A stretch of DNA of 12,255 nucleotides. Source: CAYGAW01 sp964492135. Its GTDB lineage: Bacteria; Chloroflexota; Anaerolineae; UBA7937; B3-Chlor. A program made the translations under genes and the position numbers. The notes beneath the pieces were generated by a model. That model was not told the origin of the DNA, searched no databases, and was given only the letters and a program-made list of their open reading frames with translations. Of the stretch, positions 6,253-12,255 are shown piece after piece (position 1 is the first letter of the stretch; each line of letters opens with the position of its first letter). The stretch is taken from contig CAZBJW010000129.1 of NCBI GenBank assembly GCA_964492135.1, positions 1-12,255 of the forward strand, written 5' to 3'.

Positions 6253-6261
6253 TGCTAGAAT
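6253..6261 (+). promoter_or_regulatory. Extended -10 promoter of the cupin/dehydrogenase operon
   Basis: TGC-TAGAAT, identical to the 6S RNA -10. No convincing -35 at 16-18 bases. The predicted start is near 6268, giving a leader of about 21 bases that contains the AGGAG ribosome binding site. Its position after the 6S terminator gives the operon its own transcription start. Confidence 0.65.
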
Positions 6262-6288
6262 GTGCTCGGCAAGGTCAGGAGCGGCGTC

Positions 6289-6672
6289 ATGAGCTGTGTG
6301 CACAGGTTTGCAGGTGAAGAGGGGGGCTTCGAGTGGGAGGCGATAGAGGAGGAGGGCTATGACTTGCCAGGGATGCACACGGTCTCGGTTCGGTGGCTGA
6401 TCGGGCCCAAGGAGGGAGCACCTCATTTCGCGGTCAGATATTTCGAGATTGGGCCAGGCGGTGAGACCCCTCTGGATAGCCACGAACACGATCATGGGGT
6501 TATGGTTCTTAGGGGAAAGGGCCGGGTGCTTCTCGGAGACGATGCGGTAGATGTCTCCTTCGGTGACACGATCTATATCTCGCCGCAAGAAGAGCATCGG
6601 TTCAAATGCCTGGGACAGGAACCCTTCGGTTTCCTCTGTGTGATTCCGGCAAAGAAAGGCACATACGAGTGA
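6289..6672 (+). CDS. Small single-domain cupin protein
   Basis: A 127-residue cytosolic cupin. The core beta barrel carries motif 1 around PLDSHEHDHGVMVLRGKG (61-78) and motif 2 around ISPQEEHRF (97-105). Likely metal ligands are His65, His67 or His69, and His103. The glutamate usual in motif 1 is replaced by Gly70, so the metal site is three-His-like or altered. The frame is open upstream to GTG 6262, but ATG 6289 is chosen because AGGAG (6277-6281) stands 7 bases before it and the predicted transcript starts near 6268. Its stop overlaps the next gene's GTG (GTGA), which implies coupled translation with the dehydrogenase. Cupins of this size may be isomerases, dioxygenases or ligand-binding proteins; function is not assignable. 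Confidence 0.85.
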   Translation: MSCVHRFAGEEGGFEWEAIEEEGYDLPGMHTVSVRWLIGPKEGAPHFAVRYFEIGPGGETPLDSHEHDHGVMVLRGKGRVLLGDDAVDVSFGDTIYISPQEEHRFKCLGQEPFGFLCVIPAKKGTYE

Positions 6673-7691
6673 AGGCGGCCGTCTACTTGGGCCCAGGGCA
6701 ACTGGCCTATGAGGAGGTAGACCTACCTGCGATAGGCCCAGGCGAGACGCTGGTCAGGGTCAAGGCTGCCTTGACCTGCGGCACAGATGTCAAGACCTAT
6801 CTAAGAGGCCATCATCTGATGAAGCCTCCGATGCCCTTCGGGCATGAGTTTTCGGGGGACGTGTGCGAGGTCGGACCAGGGGTAAGCGGATTCGCGATAG
6901 GTATGAGAGTGGTGGCTGCCAACTCTGCTCCGTGCAACAGCTGTTTCTTCTGCAATCGTGGCAAGCAGAATCTGTGTGACAACATCCTGTTTAACTGGGG
7001 TGCTTTCGCCGAGTACATCAAAGTGCCTGCACGCATCGTGCAGCAGAACCTCTATGAGATTCCACCTGATCTATCGTACGAGGAGGCCGCTCTCGTCGAA
7101 CCACTGGCTTGCGTGGTCTTGGGCAATGAGGCTGCCGACATCCTTCCTGGCGACTGCGTAGTGATAGCCGGAGGAGGAGGACCCATCGGTCTGATGCACC
7201 TTCAGCTAGCCGTTCACTGCGGGGCGGAGCAGGTGGTGGTGATCGACCTCAAGGAAAACAGGCTGCGACTCGCCCGTGAACTAGGTGCAACGAGAGTGGT
7301 CGATCCAGAGGCCGAGGATCCAGTCGCTGTGGTCGCGGATCTGACCGATGGCCGGGGAGCTGATGTCGTCATCGAGACTGCGGGAGTGCCCGAGGTCTGG
7401 CAAATGGCTCTGCTACTGGTTCGCAAAGGCGGCAATGTGGTGATGTTCGGGGGCTGCCCTGCCGGCACCCGGATACCATTGGATACGAGCCACCTTCACT
7501 ACGGCGAGTTGACTGTCAAGGGTGTCTTTCATCACACGCCGCAGATGGTGAGAAGGGCATTGGAGTTCTTGAGTCTTGGAGTAGTCAAGGGAGAGCCTCT
7601 GATAACCGGACGGCTACCCCTGAAAGACGTCGAGCAGGGCTTGCAGATGGTGTCGGCCGGACAGGCTATCAAGATCGCACTCATCCCTTAG
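6669..7691 (+). CDS. Zinc-dependent medium-chain dehydrogenase (sorbitol/threonine dehydrogenase-like), first copy
   Basis: A 340-residue NAD(P)-dependent medium-chain alcohol dehydrogenase. Catalytic zinc ligands are Cys37 (TCGTD), His59-Glu60 (GHEFSG) and Glu144 (VEPLAC). The structural zinc site is Cys89, Cys92, Cys95 and Cys103. The Rossmann fold has GGGGPIG at 168-174, and an Asp at the end of the second strand (VVVIDLKEN) favours NAD over NADP. The start is GTG 6669, overlapping the cupin stop by four bases; the frame is open upstream to 6606 inside the cupin gene, but the family begins with MKAAVYLGPGQ. The ribosome binding site is weak, consistent with coupling to the cupin. The substrate is probably a secondary alcohol or polyol. 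Threonine, sorbitol or another sugar alcohol cannot be told apart here. Confidence 0.93.
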   Translation: MKAAVYLGPGQLAYEEVDLPAIGPGETLVRVKAALTCGTDVKTYLRGHHLMKPPMPFGHEFSGDVCEVGPGVSGFAIGMRVVAANSAPCNSCFFCNRGKQNLCDNILFNWGAFAEYIKVPARIVQQNLYEIPPDLSYEEAALVEPLACVVLGNEAADILPGDCVVIAGGGGPIGLMHLQLAVHCGAEQVVVIDLKENRLRLARELGATRVVDPEAEDPVAVVADLTDGRGADVVIETAGVPEVWQMALLLVRKGGNVVMFGGCPAGTRIPLDTSHLHYGELTVKGVFHHTPQMVRRALEFLSLGVVKGEPLITGRLPLKDVEQGLQMVSAGQAIKIALIP

Positions 7692-7709
7692 GGCGGTATT
7701 GGACCAGGC

Positions 7710-8732
7710 ATGAAAGTTGCCACATACTACAGTCGCCATGACGTTCGCCTAGAGGAAATGCCCGTACCCGAGATCGGACCTGGAGAGCTCTTGGTGCAGG
7801 TGAAAGCTTGCGGTCTCTGTGGGAGCGATCTGATGGAGTGGTACGCGGACAGCAAGGCGCCCACGGTGCTGGGCCATGAGCCAGCGGGTGTAGTGTCGCG
7901 AGTGGGGACCGGCGTGGAAGGGTTCGAGGTGGGAGATAGGGTCTTCGCTCATCACCACGTCCCCTGTTTTGTATGCCACTACTGCAGGCGTGGGAACTAC
8001 TCCTCGTGCGCCACCTTTAGAAAGAACGGTATCTACCCTGGCGGATTCGCCGAATATATCAGAGTGAGGGCCATCAATGTGGAGCGGGATGTGCTTCACC
8101 TCCCCTCAGGCCTCGACTTTGACGAAGCTACCTTGATTGAGCCCACAGCCTGCGCCATACGAGGTATGAAGCGACTGGGCATGCAGGCAGGCGATACCGT
8201 ACTAATCATGGGGGTCGGGGTGAGTGGTCTCCTATTCACCCAGTTGAGCAGGCTATGGGGCGCAAGCTTGATTGTCGCCACGGATCTGGTTGAGTACCGC
8301 GTACGCTGGGCGCTCGACCTAGGGGCAGACTTCGCAATGAGCGCGAGCGGGCCGGATTGGCAGACCCGGGTGCTTGATTTCACCGAGGGCCGGGGCGTAG
8401 ACGCGGTGATCGTGACTCCTGGAAGCGTCTCAGTGATGCAGGATGGCTTGAGACTAGCTGGGAAAGGAGGTACGGTGCTTATCTACGCGCCGTTGCCACC
8501 AGGTGCCACCCTGCCTGTAGAGGTCTATGACCTGCTCTTCGGTGAAAAGACGGTCGTCACCACGTACTCCTGCGCCGCCAGTGACACGCGTGCCGCGCTG
8601 GAGTTGATCCGCCGAGGCAGAGTCCGAACGGAGGGTCTGGTCACTCATCGTTTCGGCCTGGACCAGGTGGCCGATGCGATACTCTTGGGAGCTGAGGCCG
8701 CTGAATCGCTGAAAATCGTGATCGTGCCTTGA
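7710..8732 (+). CDS. Zinc-dependent medium-chain dehydrogenase, second copy
   Basis: Also 340 residues and paralogous to the preceding gene, 18 bases downstream. Catalytic zinc ligands are Cys37 (LCGSD), His56-Glu57 (GHEPAG) and Glu144 (IEPTAC). The structural zinc site is Cys86, Cys89, Cys92 and Cys100. The Rossmann motif is GVGVSG (168-173), and the acidic residue in VATDLVEYR suggests NAD. The substrate loops differ clearly from copy one: HHHVP precedes the structural Cys cluster and YAPLPPGATLP lies in the C-terminal part. The two likely act on different substrates or on successive steps rather than being a recent duplication. The ribosome binding site before ATG is weak, so the gene may depend on the operon. 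Confidence 0.92.
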   Translation: MKVATYYSRHDVRLEEMPVPEIGPGELLVQVKACGLCGSDLMEWYADSKAPTVLGHEPAGVVSRVGTGVEGFEVGDRVFAHHHVPCFVCHYCRRGNYSSCATFRKNGIYPGGFAEYIRVRAINVERDVLHLPSGLDFDEATLIEPTACAIRGMKRLGMQAGDTVLIMGVGVSGLLFTQLSRLWGASLIVATDLVEYRVRWALDLGADFAMSASGPDWQTRVLDFTEGRGVDAVIVTPGSVSVMQDGLRLAGKGGTVLIYAPLPPGATLPVEVYDLLFGEKTVVTTYSCAASDTRAALELIRRGRVRTEGLVTHRFGLDQVADAILLGAEAAESLKIVIVP

Positions 8733-8813
8733 GTACAGATTGCACCACCGTGAGGAGGCTGGGAGCAGAGAGATGTGGATCACCCTTGAGTTCTTAGAGG
8801 AATCCACTGGTAG

Positions 8814-10388
8814 ATGAAGTGGTCACACTTGCGAGAGAGGCTGGACCCCGATCTCCTTCTGGTAGTCCTTCTTAGCGTCTTTGCCTTTGCCCCCTTGACG
8901 TACCCCGGTTTCCACCAGTCGCACTCCGGATTCCTGCCGGTCTTTGACCTTTTTGAGCTGGAGCGCGATTTATGGGACAGTTGGGGGTGGATGCCTGGAG
9001 CGGCGGGGCATTTGAACTCACTCACGAGAGAAGGGCCTTTTCCCTACCTCATCGCCGAGTTTCTGCGCTGGATGGGCGCCGGAGGTGTGGAAGCGATCAA
9101 GGGCGTCTATCTCACTGGCTTCGTGGTGTCGGGTCTTGGGATGTACCTGCTGGGGAAGAGTCTATACGGCGCCCGAGGAGGCTTGGTTGCGGCGGTCGTC
9201 TACGTTTATCTTCCCTATCATCTAGCGACTGTGTATGTGAGAGGTGCCTTTGCTGAGGCCTGGGCTTTCGTGCTCTATCCTTTCACCGTTCTGTGCTACT
9301 CGAAGTTCGTTTCTGACAGGTCTGTGGTTTGGGGCATGGCAGCAGTTCTCCTGCATGCGGCCCTGGCGGTGACCAACCTTGGACTTGCGCTGCTGTTTGC
9401 CCTGTTCTTGCTCGCCTATGTCTTAGTCCTCGCCCCGTCCCGGCGGGCCAGAGGAGAGGCACTTCTGCTGCTGGCAGCAAGCCTGGGTGTTGCTATGCTG
9501 CTCCAAGTACCCATGGTGTTGCGACAGGGACTGCTCTTGGAGCCAGGGCAAGATTTCTGGCAGCACTTCGTCTATCCCTTCCAGCTGCTGTCGGCAAGCT
9601 GGGGGTACGGGGTCAGTGTGCCGGGGTGGGACGACACATTGCCGCTCCAAATAGGCCTGGTGGCCGCCGGGTTGACCCTGTTCGCCGGCATGCTCTCGGT
9701 AGCAGGAGAAGAAGGGGACTCCAGGGTGCGAAGACGAGTTGGGTTCTTCGTTGGTGCATCGGTGGTAATGATTCTACTTCTGCTTCATCCGGCGGCCTTC
9801 ATCTGGCGGATTAGCCTACTTTCGCTGCTGTTGCGATATCCGTGGCAGCTTCTGTCTTTGGTCGGTCTGGCTATGGCGGTGGCTTCGGGAGCGGCGGTGG
9901 GTCTGACCCGGGAATGGGGGCGGTTTCATTGGCAAGCAGTCTTGCTGACCTTGACGATTCTGGCAAGTTATACTTACCTGAGTCCCCGTTTCACGGACGT
10001 GCAGGTCGGGAGGTCGCCGGTGGCAACCATGGGGGACGAAATGGCTCTTCTGAACTATCGACTCCAAGGGCCTCTCCTCCACGGGGCAACTGTGCGGCTG
10101 ACCTTGTATTGGCAGGTCCTGCAGCCCATGGAGTCAGACTACACGGCGTTCGTGCATGTTGTCGACGAACAAGGCACGATCTGGGGACAGAGCGATGCCA
10201 TGCTGGTGCAGGATGAGAGGCCCACAAGTTTGTGGGGGGTGGGTGACATTGTGGAGGACGAACACGAACTGAAGATAGATGTTGAAGGCCCCCGTGACGG
10301 ATACAGTCTTCAGGTGGGCGTATACGACCAAGACACGCGAGAGAGGCTGCGCGTCTCCACGGGTGGTACCGTCGCGACTCTGGAATAG
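8814..10388 (+). CDS. Polytopic membrane protein, PTPS-related/GT-C-like, with C-terminal beta-sandwich module
   Basis: 524 residues. About ten membrane segments occupy residues 14-390, for example 14-31, 98-114, 122-138, 189-208 and 216-234. A soluble C-terminal domain (about 391-524) contains LTLYWQVLQPM, YTAFVHVVDEQG and SLQVGVYDQDT, a beta-sandwich pattern. The membrane part matches the '6-pyruvoyl-tetrahydropterin synthase-related' family, which is GT-C-like despite its name and has no pterin role. It shares YVYLPYH and VYVRGAFAE (129-147) with the next gene. The acidic first-loop motif of that paralogue (GAHDARH) is replaced by QSHSGFL, and the PRWSPD/FGYGYP stretch is missing. A binding or accessory role, or a different chemistry, is possible. 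AGAGGAA (8796-8802) lies 11 bases before ATG. No strong promoter is seen after the dehydrogenase, so it may belong to the same operon. Confidence 0.78.
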   Translation: MKWSHLRERLDPDLLLVVLLSVFAFAPLTYPGFHQSHSGFLPVFDLFELERDLWDSWGWMPGAAGHLNSLTREGPFPYLIAEFLRWMGAGGVEAIKGVYLTGFVVSGLGMYLLGKSLYGARGGLVAAVVYVYLPYHLATVYVRGAFAEAWAFVLYPFTVLCYSKFVSDRSVVWGMAAVLLHAALAVTNLGLALLFALFLLAYVLVLAPSRRARGEALLLLAASLGVAMLLQVPMVLRQGLLLEPGQDFWQHFVYPFQLLSASWGYGVSVPGWDDTLPLQIGLVAAGLTLFAGMLSVAGEEGDSRVRRRVGFFVGASVVMILLLLHPAAFIWRISLLSLLLRYPWQLLSLVGLAMAVASGAAVGLTREWGRFHWQAVLLTLTILASYTYLSPRFTDVQVGRSPVATMGDEMALLNYRLQGPLLHGATVRLTLYWQVLQPMESDYTAFVHVVDEQGTIWGQSDAMLVQDERPTSLWGVGDIVEDEHELKIDVEGPRDGYSLQVGVYDQDTRERLRVSTGGTVATLE

Positions 10389-10432
10389 GCCCTGGAAGCC
10401 GTCACGATTGTGCTTCTGCCTGGGGGATTGCA

Positions 10433-12247
10433 TTGACGAAAGTCAAGGGTTTCGACATAAACATCATCTTGGTGATGGCGCTTACCATCTTTGCCATCGC
10501 GCCTCTGTTTCAGCCCGGCTTCTTCTGGGGGGCTCATGATGCACGCCATAGCGTCTACTTTCTGTATGAGTTCGATCGTTCCATCCGCGACGGCATCCTC
10601 TATCCCCGCTGGTCCCCCGACATCACGTTCGGGTACGGCTACCCTTTGTTCAACATCTATAGCCCGCTAGCCTTCTACATCGCTGAGGCGTTCCACCTAT
10701 TGGGGCTGGATCTCACTGCGGCCATTAAGGCGGTGTTTGCGCTGGCACTGATACTCTCCGGGTTGACCATGTATCTCTTCGTCCGCCGCATCATGGGTCG
10801 CACCGCCGGTCTGATAGCGGGTTTGCTGTATGTGTATGTTCCTTATCACATCTCCGATGTCTATGTGCGCGGAGCGTACGCCGAATCGGTAGCCCTGATC
10901 TTCTTCCCCCTCATCCTCTGGTGTTTCTACGAGACGGTGGAAAGTCCTCACCCCGCGGCACTGCTGGGGGCAGCGCTGTCTTACGCCGGACTTGTGTTCT
11001 CGCACAACGGGCTTCTGCTTCTCTTCTCGCCCTTCCTGGGCGTCTATCTCCTTTTCCTGGTGATCGCCAGATCTTGGCAGGATGCACGAAGCGTAGCGTC
11101 CACGAGACGTGGATGGTGGACGCTCGTGGGCAAAGCCATGGCACGGAACGTCAGGATGCCCCTGGCTGCGCTGCTGCTTGGGCTTGGCTTGAGTGCGGTT
11201 TTCTGGCTCCCTATGGCTGTAGAATTCAAGTACGTGCGGCTGGACCAGTGGCTGGGCGGCTACTACGACTATCGCGATGATTTCGTCTACTTCTTCCAGT
11301 TCTTTTCCCCGTTCTGGGGTTACGGCCTGAGCCGTCCAGGACCCCATGATGAGCTGGCCTTCCAGATCGGCGCGGTACCCGTGACCCTTTCAGTGCTTTC
11401 CATTGCAGCGGTGGCGCGGTTGAAGAACCAAGTGCGTAGACGCATGGTGTTCTTCTTTCAGGGGGCTTTGGTGATCGTCACTTTCTTGATGCTGGCGGCC
11501 TCCATGGCTTTCTGGGAACTGCTGCCCATCGTGATCTTCGCACAGTTCCCGTGGCGCCTGCTGGCGCTGGCGATGCCGTGCGTCGCCTTCTTGGGCGGGT
11601 CCATCATGGCCGTGGCGGATGGCAATGACAAGCAGTCCTCCTCGGTAGCAACTTTGGCTTTGCTGGTGCTGGTCATCTTCGGCAGTTACAGCTATCTGTC
11701 GCCTCAGATCATAGAGCCAGCTGAGGGACCCGTGTCCCTCGCGGGAATGATGCGTTTCATGGAGAGCAGCGACCAGATGACGGGGTCGGTGGCCTGGACC
11801 CACGAGGTGCCTCGATGGTCGTCTTTTGCTGAGTACGTGATGATGGAAGGTGAAGCTCCCGATCTGAAGGTGGACCTGGGATCGCTACCCAAGCCTCGAA
11901 GACGTCTGGCGGTTGATCTTCAGGATAGCGGCACCACCTTTCACAAGCTTTGGGTGCATGCCGAAGAGGAGGGTCGGATTATCTTCGATATCTTCTATTA
12001 TCCCGGCTGGCAGGCCTATGTGCTAACCGGGCCGGAAGGCGAGATTGACAGGGAGTTGGCAGTCTTGCCTCACGGAAGCCTGGGTCGGGTCTCCGTGTGG
12101 GTGCCCGCAGGGGAGTACTATCTGCTCTTGCGCTTCGAGGATACGCCGGTACGAGTGGTAGGCCGCTGGCTATCCTGGCTGAGCCTGCTGTCGGTATTCG
12201 CTGTCTTGGCATGGTTAGTCTATCGGAGAGCGAGGTCGGCGGGATAG
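10433..12247 (+). CDS. Polytopic membrane protein, PTPS-related/GT-C-like (YfhO-like C-terminal part)
   Basis: 604 residues with about ten to twelve membrane segments. The first extracytoplasmic loop carries GAHDARH (33-39), YEFDRSIRDG (45-54), PRWSPD (58-63) and FGYGYP (66-71), the conserved core of this family. VPYHISDVYVRGAYAE follows at about 139-154. In GT-C enzymes, acidic residues in this first loop are catalytic, so Asp36 and Asp48 are candidates. After about residue 430 a soluble domain holds YYPGWQAYV and GSLGRVSVWVPAGEYYLLLRFEDTP, as in YfhO-like proteins, and a last membrane helix (about 577-597) ends in YRRARSAG. Start TTG 10433 has GGGGGAT (10422-10428) upstream; an internal ATG at codon 15 is less likely because it would cut the first helix. 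Probably transfers a lipid-linked sugar outside the membrane; the substrate is unknown. The gene lies 44 bases after its paralogue. Confidence 0.83.
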   Translation: MTKVKGFDINIILVMALTIFAIAPLFQPGFFWGAHDARHSVYFLYEFDRSIRDGILYPRWSPDITFGYGYPLFNIYSPLAFYIAEAFHLLGLDLTAAIKAVFALALILSGLTMYLFVRRIMGRTAGLIAGLLYVYVPYHISDVYVRGAYAESVALIFFPLILWCFYETVESPHPAALLGAALSYAGLVFSHNGLLLLFSPFLGVYLLFLVIARSWQDARSVASTRRGWWTLVGKAMARNVRMPLAALLLGLGLSAVFWLPMAVEFKYVRLDQWLGGYYDYRDDFVYFFQFFSPFWGYGLSRPGPHDELAFQIGAVPVTLSVLSIAAVARLKNQVRRRMVFFFQGALVIVTFLMLAASMAFWELLPIVIFAQFPWRLLALAMPCVAFLGGSIMAVADGNDKQSSSVATLALLVLVIFGSYSYLSPQIIEPAEGPVSLAGMMRFMESSDQMTGSVAWTHEVPRWSSFAEYVMMEGEAPDLKVDLGSLPKPRRRLAVDLQDSGTTFHKLWVHAEEEGRIIFDIFYYPGWQAYVLTGPEGEIDRELAVLPHGSLGRVSVWVPAGEYYLLLRFEDTPVRVVGRWLSWLSLLSVFAVLAWLVYRRARSAG

Positions 12248-12255
12248 CCTGTTCA

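Noticed and set aside
5899..6597. Long open frame on the minus strand (232 codons)
   Set aside because: It runs through the 6S RNA gene, two terminators or promoters and antisense to the cupin. The protein has no recognisable domain and its composition is unlike a real gene.
9329..9814. 161-codon plus-strand frame inside the first membrane protein gene
   Set aside because: Gly/Ala/Arg-rich out-of-frame translation; the membrane protein frame is continuous through it.
10697..11347. 216-codon minus-strand frame antisense to the second membrane protein
   Set aside because: Highly charged shadow translation with no start signal; the opposite strand encodes a clear family protein.
8814..12247. 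Pterin synthase function suggested by the family name
   Set aside because: The 'PTPS-related' label is historical; these are polytopic membrane proteins without the small soluble PTPS fold or its zinc histidines.

Overview
The window is bacterial chromosomal DNA of moderately high GC. Protein character suggests a member of Chloroflexota (Anaerolineae-like). The main hints are two large polytopic proteins of the '6-pyruvoyl-tetrahydropterin synthase-related' membrane family, one ending in a beta-sandwich module that I associate with Chloroflexota, and a MshA-like glycosyltransferase. The taxonomic call is inference from family resemblance, not from a search. No mobile element, CRISPR array or phage gene is visible. 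A run of 10 Ns inside clpP (2047-2056) shows that this is a draft assembly.

Layout. (1) Positions 1-87 hold the 3' part of tRNA-Gly(GCC) and its terminator. (2) Positions 124-3505 are the proteostasis operon tig-clpP-clpX: trigger factor, the Clp peptidase and its AAA+ unfoldase. It starts at an extended -10 promoter and ends at a strong terminator. clpP and clpX overlap by ATGA. (3) Positions 3539-5891, on the minus strand and convergent with clpX, hold a two-gene operon: a CelD/BioF2-type GNAT acyltransferase, then a GT4 glycosyltransferase. (4) Positions 5892-6288 hold no protein gene. They carry a well-formed 6S RNA (ssrS) gene with its own promoter and terminator, then a promoter for the next operon. 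(5) Positions 6289-8732 encode a small cupin and two tandem 340-residue zinc-dependent medium-chain dehydrogenases. The cupin and first dehydrogenase overlap by GTGA. (6) Positions 8814-12247 encode two paralogous polytopic GT-C-like membrane proteins.

How the parts fit. Trigger factor receives nascent chains, and ClpXP degrades tagged or damaged proteins; ClpX keeps the IGF loop that docks on ClpP. The acyltransferase/GT4 pair and the membrane GT-C-like pair both suggest envelope glycolipid or polysaccharide work. The cupin/dehydrogenase cassette may act on a polyol or sugar-derived substrate, which cannot be named from sequence.

The most notable item is the 6S RNA. It has a consensus-like promoter, ends that pair with each other, the 5' bubble motif TGAGCCAATA (compare TGAGCCGATA in E. 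coli) and a 3' bubble hairpin. A second theme is promoter style: all four promoters I can place carry an extended -10 (TGN-TAKAAT). One of them predicts a leaderless mRNA for the acyltransferase.
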